Shown piece after piece: positions 30,123-55,019 of a stretch of DNA of 64,000 bases. Each line of letters starts with the position of its first letter. Within the stretch, counting starts at the first letter, position 1. The stretch covers positions 5,364,104 through 5,428,103 of the forward strand of contig NC_044596.1 of assembly GCF_901933205.1 (NCBI RefSeq), written 5' to 3'. Below the pieces are notes generated by a model. That model was not told the origin of the DNA, made no database searches, and saw only the letters and a program-made list of their open reading frames with translations. Source of the DNA: Camarhynchus parvulus. Taxonomy: Eukaryota; Chordata; Aves; Passeriformes; Thraupidae. Made by a program: the position numbers and the translations under genes.

Positions 30123-32397
30123 GGTTTTTTTTCCAGCAGACTGTAGTTTTCTCGGAGCTCCACAGTCTCCTCTCTTTGAAGTTGGACAGATACAGTAAAC
30201 ACAACAAATATATGATACAACCCATCACAGCTGGATTAAAAAAAAATACACAAAAAATATAATACATAAAAAAATGGATTTTTTAACATTGTGGACTGAC
30301 GCAGCTCTAAAAATGGTGATTGTAACCCTGGTAAGCTTTACAAAGTCTTTAAAAAAATAAAACAGTACTTCATGTGAAATTCATAAATACACTGGAGGCG
30401 AACGGAGGGGCTGGGGGAGTTGAGAAAGTGTCTCTGGGATCATGACTAAACCCCAGCCAGGGCTGCTGGGGGCACCAGTCTGTGTGCGTGGGGTGCAGTG
30501 TGAGCCCTGGGCTCGGTGCAGGCAGCAGGGAGGGATGGAGGCACAAACCTGTCCAGTTAACAGAGAGCTTCATCCCCCAGCAGGGCTGGGAGTGGGCACG
30601 CCTGTGTTTTATGGTGGGGGAGTTTTGAGTTTTCATTCCCAGAGTTTTAGATCAGTGAGTGAAACAGAAGAAAAAAAAAAACAAAACCAAAAACCTACAA
30701 AACAACAAACAAACATGCTACATATGAGAACTTGGCCCAGCACAGCCCTGGCATGGTTTGCCAGTGCCTGGCCTTGGATTTTTCCCTCTCTCTTTCCCTC
30801 CCTGCTCCATCTCCCTGCTCACAGCAGCCACCTCAGTCCAGTCCCACCACTGAGCCCTGGGCCTGGCATGGGGCTGGGATGGCACTGCCCCATCCCACAG
30901 GGATGTGTGGCTCTTTCCAGCAGCAAGAGGTCGAAGTCCCCATGCTTCACAGGACACATGGCACCAAGGCAGCAGCCAAGGCACTTCCTGAGCTCTGGGG
31001 CTGTTCCTGCTCCTTGCACTGGCAGCACTGAGCCTAAACCTGCCCTGTCCCCCTCCCAAAGGAGCTGCAGTGCCCCTCAAAACACTCCTGCCCTCCTTCC
31101 CACTGCCTTCACTCCCCTGACAACATGAGAAACCCATCCAGACCTGGCCACCTCAGGCTCTCTGTCCCCCTGCCAGCCTCCTGCCACCCCGCTCCCTGCC
31201 ACCTCTGTCCCTCTGTCACCCTCCTGCACCCTGAGGTTGCCTTCCCCAGACTCTGCCCTTGCAATCACAGCCTCAGGACTGGGCACTCTGCCTTGGCTTA
31301 ATTTGGGCTGCAGCCACAAAAATACCTCAGAGCTGACCCAGTCCCTTATCCTGGCACCCCTCCTGTTCTCTGTCCCCTCTCTGTCTCTGTCCTTTCTGTC
31401 CCAAACTCTGCCCACTGACAGCTTGGCCCTGCATTGCTCAATTTGTTTTTCCCTGCACCTCCCTGGCCACTTCCCACAGGATGCAGGAGAGTGGATGGAG
31501 CAGTTTGGAACAGTCATCGCAGAAAAAAGGCAAAAAAAGGTGAAGGAACAAAAAAAAAACAAAAAAACCAACCTGAAACAAGGAAAATGTACATATACAA
31601 AATAAATCAGGCAATCTGCCCTCGCTGCTCTCTACTCATGACTGCTCAGTAAGTGACCACAGTGGGGACACTGAGCCTGGGCCAGCCCCAAGTGCAATTC
31701 CTGAACACAGCACAAGGAATTCCCCACAAATCCCAGCCAGAGACAGAGGCATCCCAAACCTTTCCCTAAACAAGACACTTCCCCATGCAGGGTGGGAGGG
31801 CAGCACCTGGGCACTGCAGAGGGCCATCAGCCTGATTACAAGCAAGGTGTCTTTTTAAAAAGTATTAAAAAGCACTTTCATTTAAAAAAAAAAAAAAAAA
31901 AAAAGGAGCCATAACCCCCCATGGTTTGCATTGTCAATGCCCTCATGCCTTCACTGCCACTGGCTCCCAGTGCCCCAGCTGGGCATGGAGAAGGAGCATC
32001 CCTGGGGGTGGCAGTGTCCCCCTGTCCCCCTCCTCCACTCTGCCCTGCCCGTCCATCCCCACGTCCCCCAGGCTGTGCCACGCGGTGCCAGTGCCACTGT
32101 CGCTGCCATGCCAGTCACCATCACACCTGGCACGGTGCTGCATCCTCCTGAGCGTCAGTGCTCGCTGCTCTCCTCTCCACTCAGGGCTGGGGCCACTTCT
32201 GAGCGAGGCTGGGCTGAAAGGAGGGGTCCTTCTCTGCTCCCACGTCCTGCTGCTGGCACGGTGGGGTCCTGGCCTTTCATCAGCAACACCGAGGGCTGCT
32301 CTCTCCCTCTCCAGCTCCAGATGTGGGTTTCCTTTCTCCCTACACTTCCATTCCCATTCTTCTTTTCTTTTTCTTTTTTTTTCTTTTTTTTTTGTAG

Positions 32398-32413
32398 TTT
32401 TATTCATTTATTA
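32398..32413 (-). terminator. Candidate proximal poly(A) signals of TEAD3
   Basis: Two TTTATT copies on plus (32398-32403 and 32408-32413) give two AATAAA signals on minus, about 215 nt after the TEAD3 stop codon. Confidence 0.45.
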
Positions 32414-32623
32414 AAAAAAAAAAAAAAAAGAAACTGTTCCTAAGTAGAAAACATCTGCGATCACAAGTCAGTCTTTTTTTGGCTATTGTTGTTCTTCCTC
32501 CTCCTTCCTCCTCCTGTCTTCAAATGACTTCTCCCAAGGCAACAGGCACAAAGGGTGGCTTTTTTGCAGGGCCCCCTCCCTCCCCTGCACGGCCCTCGTG
32601 CCCCTGCCTGTCCCCAAGGGCCC

Positions 32624-44253
<11,630 letters not shown>

Positions 44254-45149
44254 GGTGCTGGCTGCTCTGGGCTCCGACCCTGAGCCCCCACGGATATGGG
44301 ACAACCTGCTGGGACACAGGGGACACCTGTCAGAGCCAGCAACCCCTGCTGGGCCATGGGGCGCAGCGACAGCATGGTCTGCTCCTGGCCTTTGCCCTGT
44401 TCTCACTGGCACCCAGAGCAGCATCTCATTGTAGGGAATCAGACACACAAAGAGGCTTTCCTTGGGGGCAGAGCATGATTTCTATGAGTACCCCCAAACC
44501 CAAGCCACAAGTGACCACCCAGGATCCACCCAAATAAAGTTTGGGAAGGAAACTGCCCCCAGCTACTGTACTACCCATACAAGGAACTTGGGCACATGGT
44601 GTTTATGGCTGACACCTCGGGACAGGGTGGCAGCAACCCCACAGCTCGTGAACCCTGACCCTGCTCCAGCACCCACTGCCAAACAGCAGTCTCTTTGGGC
44701 AAGCTGGCCCAAAAAACACCCCTAGGCCCCAAAATCCCAGCTCCACCATGCCTGGCAAAGGCAGAGCTGGGATGCTGAGCAGCTCCAAGCCAGACCCCAC
44801 TAATGGGAACCAGGTGGCCAGAGCCGTCCAGCAGCCCTCCTCTGGTACCAGGAGAGGCCCCCCACCCTGAGGATGCTCAGCTGGGGCCTCGGGCCCTCCC
44901 CAGCTGGTGGGTGATGCTGGGGAGCCTTCAGCCCTCCTCCTCCTCCTCCTGCTGCTGCCCAGCTCGCAGCGCAGCGCTGCAGTGTTTTGCAATAACATGT
45001 TTGGCGGCAGCTGCCGGCGGTGGGAGCGGAGAGGTGTCTCCTGCGCCGCCGCGCTTCCCGGACGGGCTGGGAGTGTACAAAGGTCTCCAGCACAGACATC
45101 TCCTTTTAAAGGAACTGCTGAGCCCGCTGGCTCAAGTGCCGCTGCGAGG

Positions 45150-45330
45150 CCTTGGTTGCTGCCTCTTTTTTTTTTTTTTTTTTCCTTTTATAAAAAAAGA
45201 AACTTAGCCCCCCCATCGCTCCTCTCTCGCTCGTCGCGATGTGATGTCAGCCCCTCCGGTCCCGCCGCCCGTCCCCCCCGCCGCCGCTCCCCCTCTTGCT
45301 GAGCACTGTGGCCAAATAAGGAGAACTGGA
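45150..45330 (-). promoter_or_regulatory. Candidate proximal TEAD3 promoter (TATA, CRE-like, CArG)
   Basis: On minus, TATAAAAG lies at about 45183-45190 beside a T/A homopolymer. About 60 nt upstream is a CRE-like TGACATCA (45243-45250), and further upstream a perfect CArG box CCAAATAAGG (45312-45321). The region is CpG-rich and about 0.9 kb upstream of the AUA exon. CArG boxes bind SRF, in line with TEAD roles in muscle. Promoter activity is inferred. Confidence 0.35.
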
Positions 45331-46544
45331 TTGGAGGGATTGCAGGATCGAGCCAGCCGGCCAAGGCAGGGATGGCGGCAGCGCTGCCGGACGGGCCAGA
45401 GGCACCCCGGCCCTGCCTGCTGCTGCTGGCTCTGCGGGGCAGCAATGCAGGGTCCAAACCCCGCAGGGTTTTGGGGATGGGAGGGCAGGGAACACAAGGA
45501 TGGAGAGGGTGGCATAGGAGGACAGGCCCAGGGGGATCCTCAGTCCCCCCTACAGCCCAGAGCATCAGGGCTCTGTCCCAGTGGGGTGTGACTGTCCTGG
45601 TGCTGAGCCCTGGCTGGTGTGCCAGGACCCCCAGACATGGGGGAACCTGAGACTCCTCAGCTTCTGCAGCAGCCCCCAAAGGCCTCAGTGACCCCACAGC
45701 AGCCCCCAAAGGCCTCAATGACTCCACAGCAGCCCCGTGGCAAGCCCAGACCCCTCAGCACTGTGGCAGCTCAGTGCCCCCAGTGCCAATCTCAGTGCCA
45801 GGGACCCTGCAGGCCGGTGCCAGCCCAGGACCCAGCAGCACCCACACAGCACCACAGGGCTGCCATCAGCTCACCCTAACAGGGGAAAGCCCCAGGAGCT
45901 GGTGCTGGAGGGTGACTTTACAGGGACTCACCAGACCCCCTGCCCTCCCCCAGCTGATGGGGAGCCAAGGCAAAAGCCATAGGGCTGAGAGCAAGAGAGC
46001 AAAACCAGCACGGGGCTGGCTGCACCCCTGCAGGCAGCGTGCCCAGCGCCCTGGGTCACCGTGCCAGGCACTGCCTGCCCAGGCAGGGTGACAGCTGACC
46101 CCACGCCCTGCCTGTGACACACGTGTCCCCCTCCCTTGGCGGTCCCCAGCCCCCTCCAGCAGGGAAATCCCAGCCCAGCCTTTTCAGGGAAGCTGGGAGA
46201 GGAGGGAGGGTGATGCTGGGGCCCCGGCCAAGGTGCGAGGAAGCAGCTCCTCCTCCTTCTCCTCCTCCTCCGCCGAACCTGCTTTTGGCCAGGCATTGGA
46301 AGCCATTGGATTTCCTGGAGGGAGGGTGCATGCACCGCGCTGACGCAAGGCACGGCCGAGTGCCGCTCCACCCTGCCCTTACAAAACACCAACAACAGCA
46401 GCAATTAGGGAACCGGCACGGCTGGACGGCCCGCGGAGACCGCGGCCAGACCTGCTCGGCGCGGGCAAGGGGACCGGACCTGCCAGAAAATAATGTCACC
46501 GGCTGCTGCCTGCCAGCTGCTCCGCAGGGAGAGGGCAGGGAGAC

Positions 46545-46695
46545 CACCCCTCCTGCAGCACGGGCATCTCTGCAGGGTTTGGGCATCCCAGAGACCACCC
46601 CACCCACGGCACAGGCATCCCTGCAGGGTTTGGGCATCCCAGAGACCACCCCACGGCATGGGCATCCCTGCAGGGTTTGGGCACCCCAGGAGCAC
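46545..46695. repeat. Tandem repeat, about 50-58-bp unit, three copies
   Basis: GGCATCCCTGCAGGGTTTGG followed by GCATCCCAGAGACCACCCC recurs at about 46560, 46615 and 46662. Confidence 0.85.
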
Positions 46696-49600
46696 TGACC
46701 CACATCCCCAGGGGATGCTTGGCCGCTCGGAGGATGCTCATCACTCATAAGTGGGGATGGTCACTGGCACCCAGCCCAGGGGGGTGTCCCCACTGCCAGC
46801 TCGCTCAGTTCCGATTCACTCCCTGAATTTGTGGGGGGCACACGCTCCAGCCCACAGCTTCAGAGGGCGATGGAGGGGGCTGCACCCTTGTGAAGTCTCC
46901 CAGTGGATGTGGGGCCCACAGCAGGCAGGGCAGGATGCCTCCAGGGCAGCTCTTATCTCCCTGCGAGGTCAAGGCTGCCCAGGAGACTGGGACGGTGTTC
47001 CCATGGCTCCCAGGGCTTGGTCCCAGCACCAGGGGCAGGGGACATGAAGAAACCTGGGGCCTGAGCAGGCAGTGGGGCTGCAGGACCTGTTGGGAGAGCT
47101 GCTTGGGGCTGGGGACCCTGCTAAAGCTGCAGGAAACCTCCTTAAACCCTGCAAAAACAAAGAGGGAAGGGCACCTGAGAAATGGGTGTTTTGTGGCAGG
47201 TGAGGGAAGGAAATACTTTGGAGGCATCATCTGCAGTCAGAAAAGCACCGTGGGCATCCTGTGAGTGCCAAAAGACAGGAGCAAGGCTCTGCTGGATCCA
47301 GCACAACCAGCTGCGATAGGGATCGGGTCAGGGACGTGCAGGGTGGCACAGGGGAGAGCACCTGGGGCTGGGCACGGGGACATTGTGACACAGGCAGAGG
47401 TGCCCATCACTCCCACACTGCCCCCATGCACCCAGACCTCATCCTTGACCCGTGCTGCCAAGCTGGGGGACAGCATATTCCTCTTCCCCAGCATGGTCAG
47501 CCCCAAAAGCATCATCCCAGCTGGTGCACCATGAGGCACACCTCCAGCAGCCCTTGCACTGCCCCAAACCCTTGTGTGCTGCCCAAACTGGGACAGGGGT
47601 GCTGATGGCTGCTGTCACAGCTTCTCCTCAAACCACCTGGAGTGGAGGGCACGGTCACCAGCACCGGCTCCACCAGGGGGATTGCAGCACAGCACAAAGA
47701 GGGACAAGGTGTGGGGCAGAGCGGCAACAAGGAGCCCTTCTTACCTGGGGCTGCCCAGGTGGCAGGGGACATTGGGCCAAAAAGGCTCTGCAAAGGGAAC
47801 ACTGCAGAGGCAAAGAACCCTGCAAAGACAGGGAAGGGGGTCCAGCTGCATCCTGCCCCCATCCTGCCTCCCCATGCAGGGGGCCCAGGGCAATCCAGCC
47901 CTTCTCCCTCCCCCCTGCACACAGACCCCACGGCAAAAGGATAAAAGTTCATGACAAGCCCGGGCAGGATCAGCACAGAGCAGCTCAGCCCTGCTCCAGC
48001 CCAGTGCCCCTGCCCCAGCCCTGTGGGGAACACGAGGCTGCTGTCACCCCCTCCCTGTCACCGTCACTGATGGCACCCACACTCTGCAGGTGAGGGGGAC
48101 ACGAGCCCCCATCCTCGCTGGTGCTGAGTGTGCAGCCCCTGCCAGGGACTGCTCTGTGAGACAGCAAAGCTGGGGCTCTAGGGCACCCCAGCTCCTCCTG
48201 CCCGGGCACACTGGGGCTCAGCAAGGGCACAGCTGGCACTGAGTTGTGGGCAGGCAGAGGATTTCACTAACAAACCCCTCATTTCAGCCAGGGGAGCTCT
48301 GGCTGGGTCCCTGCTCCTGCCTCTCCCCACCTGGTGACACGGCCAGGAGGAATGCTGCCCACACAGTCACAGCTCTGCAGAGCCCCTGGAAGGAAACCCA
48401 AAAGCTGGGGAGCTCCTGGGGGGACGCCAGCAACACCACAGCACACCAGAGAAGACGCTGCCGTGTCCAGTGCAGTGCTCAGAGCAGGATGCTCTTGGCT
48501 CTGCCAGGATGACCCTGCAGCTCCTCACAGGAGCCCCATACCCCTGGCACCGTGCTCAGGGACCCTTTGGGAACACCCTGGTGCCCCATTCCTGCAGGGA
48601 AACGCCATCCTGGCTGGCACATGGCCGTGCCAGGGACAGCCAGAGCTCACCGGGGCGGGTGGCGCGGCACGAGGGCGGTGAAAGGAGGTTTGTTTACATT
48701 GTGCTCCTCTCCCAAACAGCTCTCAGGCTGTGCTGAGGGATTCCCTGGCTCGGGGAGGGAATGATGGCCACCCTGCTCTGTCCCACCCAGGTTTGCGCCC
48801 CCTCACTGGCCACGTCCTCTCTGAAGGGTCCCCTGGCACAGTGTGGGGAGTCAGACGTTGGCAGAGCCCCCAGTGCACCAGGCCAGCTCCCCGTGAGACA
48901 GCCCAGCTAATTTCCTGCCCTCTATCACTTCCTGTCCCTTCCGGCTTGGCGGGCAGCTCAGGAAGCAATCGGAGTGAGGAAACCGCAGGAAGCCACGTGG
49001 CAGCATCCCACCAGGGCCAGGAGAGCTGCCAGGGCTGCCCCGGGCTCCCCGTGCCCCCCAGCTCCAGCTGGACCCCGGCAGCTCCCCCAGCTCCCAGCAA
49101 AGCCCTGAGCTGGCAGGGATGTGGCTGGTCCTTGCTCAGCCATGTGAGGTTTAGGGATGCTCAGACCCCTCATCCCAGAGAACTGTGGATGAACAAAGAG
49201 AAAATGTGAACGATTTGCTCCCAAATTATTTGGGGTAGAGAGGAGGAAGGAGATGAAGCTAACCCAGGGCACAGCTCCCTCCTAATGGCAGAATCACAGC
49301 CACCCAAACCATCCCCTCCTTCTCCCCAGTCCTGGCACAGCTGGGTTTCACCTTCTGCAGGACCTGAGCCGGTTCTGCTCGAGTCTTCAGGCTCAGGACC
49401 CGAGGGCAGAGGACAGACGGACACTGTAACCCGGCGTGCCTCCCTGGCCCAATTACGCTGCCCTGCCCAGCCAGGACGGGGCGTTTCACCCAGCAGCGCA
49501 TAAATAGAAAGCTTTTAGAGCATTAATTGCTCTCTGTGTTATGAAACGAGCTGGATGGAAACAACAGGGTTGGAGTTGCCTGCTGGGGATGGGCCACCCC

Positions 49601-50220
49601 CATGCTGTCCCGTGACACCCCCAGTGCTGGGAGCCCATGGCACGGCCAGTGCTGGACACAGCACCCATTGGGGACAGCTGAATTTGCCAAAATATGACAT
49701 CCCAGGATGTCTTCTCCTCAACATCACATGTAGATGAGCTCAGGGTGGCCACCGTGTCCTTGGGGACTCCCAGCTTGTCCCAAGGGGAGAACAAGAGTCT
49801 CTGGTGTCAGGGGAGCACCAGGGACGCCTGGGTCAGGCAGTTCTGTGCCTGCAGAGGGACAGTGTCCTACCACTGGGACCAGCCAGACACCCCAGGGACC
49901 CCACCAGCCCTCTGTCCTGCTCCTAGGAGGAGAAATGCCTCCACGGAAGAGCTCCAGGCGCTGCTGACCCCATTTTATGCCATTGCAGCAAGGCCAGGGA
50001 AAACATCTCCCAGGGGGACACTACCAGGCAAGGAGGAGGAGGAGGAGGAGGAGGAGGAGGAAGGCTGCAATGAATTTCACACCTGCCCCCAGCCGCCTCC
50101 GCCCCCGTGAAACCCAAGCCTGCCCAGGCAGCAGCTGTGCCCAGTGCCTGCGCTGTGGCACCCGCTGGAGCTCAGGCTCAGCAGCGACTGCCATGCTCAG
50201 GTCCCAGCCAGAAAAACCCC

Positions 50221-50346
50221 GTGGGATGGGATGGGATGGGATGGGATGGGATGGGATGGGATGGGTTGGGATGGGATGGGATGGGATGGGATGGGATGGG
50301 ATGGGATGGGATGGGATGGGATGGGATGGGATGGGATGGGATGGGG
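50221..50346. repeat. (GGGAT)n satellite-like microsatellite
   Basis: About 25 GGGAT units with a single GGGTT variant near 50264. Long WDGMG-type open frames across it are by-products. Confidence 0.97.
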
Positions 50347-53300
50347 GGTGTGAGCACTGACGGGGGGATCAGCTCCTGGGACACTGGGCAGAGCGGCTGC
50401 CAGGCATCACCACCATCACAGAGACGGCCCTGGCTGCCAGAGTCTGACACTGAATGTGACACTGCACTGTCACTGTCACCCCTGTGAGGGGGGCACGCTT
50501 CCCTGCCCTCCTGCTCAAAGCAGTGCCCAGCTGAGGTGCTCCAGGAACTGCAATAGCAGGTACAGGCTGCCCTGCACAAACCCCATCAGTGCCTTATTCC
50601 CAGAAAAGGATATTTTGATTTAGCACCATTTTGCTGCCACCACCCCAGACGTTCCCAGCGAGCAAACCCTTGTGCGTGCCAGGAGCGTGCTGGGAGCCCG
50701 TGGCAGCTCATCACCTCCTCCCAGCATCTCCTGCCCCTGCCCCAGCCCAGAGCTGCAGACGGGCACAGCGACTCCAGCTCCCGCAGATTGAAAAATTGCT
50801 CTGGAATCCTCGGGGAGGAAAACTGCTAAAAATACATGAAGGCAGTGTTCTTGGTAAAAGAAGGAGCTCCAGCGAGGAGCATGGCCCAAGAGTGCCCAGC
50901 ACAGTGTGTCAGACCCCTGCCCAGCACGCTGATGTCCAAACACCTCAGCTGGACCCTGACAACTCTGCAGTGCCACCCGGGCAAGGCTGCAAGGGGACAC
51001 AGCAGCATCTCCACACAAAAGCTGGAGCCCAAACTCGTGCCATAGCTGGGCACAGGTGCTGGCAAGCACGGAAAGCAGAACCCTGCCCAACTCACACAAA
51101 GCTGGGCAGGGAAAAGCAGGGTCTTGGACCAGACCTTCTCTCCCGGACTGTGAAGCTCGCAGATCTTCCTGCTAATAAAAACCCGACGCTCGGTTGGGTC
51201 GGGAGCTCGCATGCCTGCGTGCGGGTGTGCTTCTTCCTAAACCCGAATTGCCTAAGCCGGCGGGGGGAGGCAGGAGCTGGCTGCCTCTGGGGGAAGGGCG
51301 AGGAGCTGGCATGGGAACGGCAGCCCATCCTCCACGCACCCGCGTCTGTAAACTTTGAACATCTTCCGGAGAGAAGTTAGTGGCTATTGTGAACAGCTGG
51401 ATCTAATTTTACGAGGAGCGAGGAGGAGACAGTTGTGGGGAAATAATAAGGCTTGGCGCTCGCAGGCGAGGATCCCCGAGCCCGGCCAGCCTTCCTGCCT
51501 CCGCCGCACTCCGCCGGGGGAGCGCTGGCGAGACGGTCACGGCGAAACTGAGGCACGGAGCAGCGCGGGGCTGGCCCGCCTCCTGGATAATGCCAACCGG
51601 CAATGCGGGGCTTCGCCCTTGAGCGTTTCCCTGGGTGTGATGCCCCTCCAGCAGCCGGGGCATCCGCGGGGCTCTTCCTCAGAGCACCAAAGTGGGCTGC
51701 CAGCGCAGACCCCCCCCTGGCATCCCACGGCAGCATCTCCAGAGCCAGGGTCACCCCAGCGCTCACTCTCGATGCTCGTGGGCACCGCGGTGCGAGTGCG
51801 ACACCTCCCTCCAGCCGGCTGCTTCCCCCGAGGCTCTGCCCACCGCCTAAAATTAGCTGCAGCCCCGCTGTCCCCTCCCCGGCCACCCCCCGCAGCCCGG
51901 GGAGCGCTGCCAGCACACGCTCCCGGTCCGTCCCGATGCCCCGGCAGCAAAGGGGGAAGGGGACGGAGCAGCCTCCTCCATCACTCACTCACAGCTCGCC
52001 TGCAGCCCGGCGGCCAGCGCTGCCCCGCCGTCACCTCCGCTCGCAGGAGTGTGCCCGAGGGTGAGCTCGGGGTCGGATTTATGGAGCAGAGACCCAGCAG
52101 AGCCTGTGACACACCCAGCGCCCCGCTGCTGGGGCTGCTGTTGTCTCATGGCAGAGTAATGGGGGACGCTGGGGGTGTTGGAGTATCACATCTGTTTGGG
52201 ACGGGATGGGGGGATGAGTTCCATGGGGATTTGTGCTGCCAGGACGGGACGTGCCTCATGCAATCAGTATTTCCCCAAACCCTTCGCCCACAGGTGAAGC
52301 ATAGAGCCCTGTGTGAACTCTGTCACCACAAGGCCACCATCTGCCAACCCCAAGAACGAGACCATGGGGCTCATGGCCTGTCACCTCCAAAGGGCTCAGC
52401 CTCACGGGCTCACCAGGAACTGCACGGGGAGCCCAAAACAGCACCAGCACCGCACCACCCCTGCTCCCACCACCACGGCCAGGCCAGCGGCTGACCAGCA
52501 GCACCAGGAGCTTTTCCCGGGGCCCCTCGCTCCCATTTCACAGGCGGGGAAAGCTGAAGCAGCGGGAGCTGAGCTGCAGCAGCATGCCCAGACCCGCAGC
52601 AGGATCCGGACGTGCGTTATCGCGCAGGGGGGGCCGCTGCAGGCTGGTGCGGGGCATGGCCCCGCCGGCTCACCCCATCATTACCTTCCCTCCCTCCTTC
52701 TCTCCCTCCCTCCCTCCAAAAAAACATTTCATAAGTCGCCACGTGACGGTGGCAATAGCGAACGCCCATGCGCTCCAGGTGTCTGCCCCAACCACAACAC
52801 GCAGGTGCCTGGGCTCGGCCGCCGCGGCTCCCGGCCTGGCCCCCACCCCAAAAAACACCTTGGACAAACAGCTGAGGAGGTCAGGGCACGGCCTGGTTGC
52901 TCAGCAAATCCCCCGTGGATGGAAGCTCCCAAAATCAAGGGTGGTTGGTAATATTCCATCCACCAGTGGCGCTCAGGGTGATGTAAACACTGCGGCTGTC
53001 CCACCAGCCCCTTGCCACAGCCATCAAGGATTTAATGAGAGAGGGAAGCTCCCAGAGGTGGGAATAGTTTTTGGAAAGCATCCGTCCAGTTCAGTGATGG
53101 ATAGAGAGATTCCAACCTCACGAAGAGCCTCAGGATGGCTCTTGTCACACAAATCCCAGCAGCACCCCTGGTTAGGGGTTTGCTGCCCCTCCATTTTCCA
53201 CTCCCACAGACAGAAGAAGAGGTACGAACGCAGGAAAACACAATTTCCCCCCCACCCAACAACAGCCCAAAATTGCCCATTTTTGCCCTTTCTGGCTGCT

Positions 53301-54850
53301 GCGTGCCTGCACCCAGCCTCACCCCCGAGCTCACCTGCCACCAGCCTCGTGCTGTCTGTGTGTTTGATGGGAGCTGCGCGGTTACTTGCTTTTTAATACA
53401 TTAATTATAGCTGATTACCGCTGCCACCCCCACCTCCTCAGTGCCATGACCTGCTCACACACCGCCAGGAAAAGGCTCCTTCCTTGGGCACAGCGCCAGG
53501 GCCACCGGGACTCGCCTCCCAACCCACTTGGTGGTGGCAAGATGGGGATTAAATGGTGATTAAAAGGAGATGCTGTTTCTGATATCATGATAAACAGCCA
53601 CCGCGTGCCATGGCAAATGGATGCAAGTCCCTTTTCCTGATGGAGCTGGAGGATTCCGCTTTGGAGGAAAGGGATTTTAGATGTGGGACAACTGCTGTCC
53701 AAAACGCCCTGGCTGAAACATCCCCCCATGCTGAGCTGCACCCCAATGTTGCAGCCACCACGGGCAGGATGAGGCTCCTTGAAGTACCTGGGTGCCATTT
53801 ATAGAAGGTGGCTGGACCCGTTGTTTTCAAGGGGTTATTCCTGTCAGAAAATCCAGTGTGGTGCCAGCCACACGCCCACAGTGGGGAGGTAGCTGGGTGC
53901 TCGAGGTCCCTGGGGATGGCAATGTCCCCCTGTGCCACCCAGCTGTCAGGAAGGAGCCCCACAGCCATCTGCAGTCTCTTCCCATGGGAATGCTGACCCT
54001 GTTACACCCAAACAGGGCCAAATCCAGCGCCTTCTCTCCATGGGACAATCATGCTCATCCTCCCTGGTGGGGCAATGCTGGGGCACTGCCACAGTGACCA
54101 TCACCTGCCCTGCCACCAGGGTCCCAACCCCCCTACCCATTTCTCTTCCAGCTCACCACTTAGTGACCTCAGCAAGCCCTCACCCCTCACCTGCTTTGGG
54201 GACCCTTTTCTCCCAGTCGTGGGGGAAATTACCCCCAAGGACTGTGGGCTGTGAGGCCACAGAGGCCCCAGCTCCAGTGGGTGCACAGGGGGCACACCAG
54301 CCTGGCAAACCCCAATTCTCCACTCAGCATCACGAGCACTCCAGCACCAAGAGGAGGCTGGCAGCCCGGCTGGCAGGGCCCCCCAGGGTGGCCGGGCACT
54401 GCCAATGCCCTGACTCACGACACGCACGTACCCGCGCGGGGTAAAGCGATAGGAGGGGAGAGAGGATGCCGGAGCCCAAAATACCCCGGCGTGCCTGACA
54501 CAGGAGATTATCGCTTCGCTGATGGGACCATCGCCCAGCCCGGCTTGTCCCGGCTCCCTGCAAAGCACCAAAACCCCCCAAAATCCCAGCCTTCACCTTT
54601 CCCCCTGCCAAGCACCCAACAGCAGCGAGCAGCTGCAGGGTGCCCACCACACCAGCCGGGCTGCTGGTATCATTTCCAGCTGGTTTCTCCCCAAACTGGT
54701 TTTTTTCTCAGTCAGTAGAAGCCAAATGTGTTGTACAGGGCCTGAGCAGTTTCAGGGGGTTGGAGGTGGCTCTGCGAGGGCTTGGCCGTATTTTCCTTCC
54801 AAGGGGGTTAAGGGGAAAAAAAAACAACACCAAACCCAAGGAGGGTGTAA

Positions 54851-54880
54851 AAATAAAATAATAATAATAATAATAATAAA
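54851..54880. repeat. (ATA)n microsatellite
   Basis: About nine ATA/AAT units. Confidence 0.95.
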
Positions 54881-55019
54881 GATGACACACTGCTGAAAAT
54901 TATACATCTAATTGCCGCCTTGTTAGCAAAGCACCCCTATGACGAGGCACAAAGTGTTTAGCATACAGTCAGTGCATGGTCATCCCCTACATGCGTGTGA
55001 CACACATGTAGCGTGACAC

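Larger units (their letters stand above)
30100..32623 (-). other. Probable TEAD3 3' UTR
   Basis: The AU-rich segment 30100-30390 reads on minus like a distal 3' UTR: U-rich runs, a GUAUUUAUG-type AU-rich element near 30385 and an ATTAAA at 30117-30122. Canonical AATAAA copies on minus also occur at about 32398-32413, beside an A/T homopolymer, which would give a 3' UTR of only about 220 nt. Both forms may exist. No coding signal is seen in the 2.5 kb. Confidence 0.45.

Noticed and set aside
50221..50346. Telomere-like repeat
   Set aside because: The unit is GGGAT, five bases, not TTAGGG.
51355..52494. 379-codon plus-strand open frame
   Set aside because: No recognisable domain, no matching splice context, and composition like the GC-rich intron around it.
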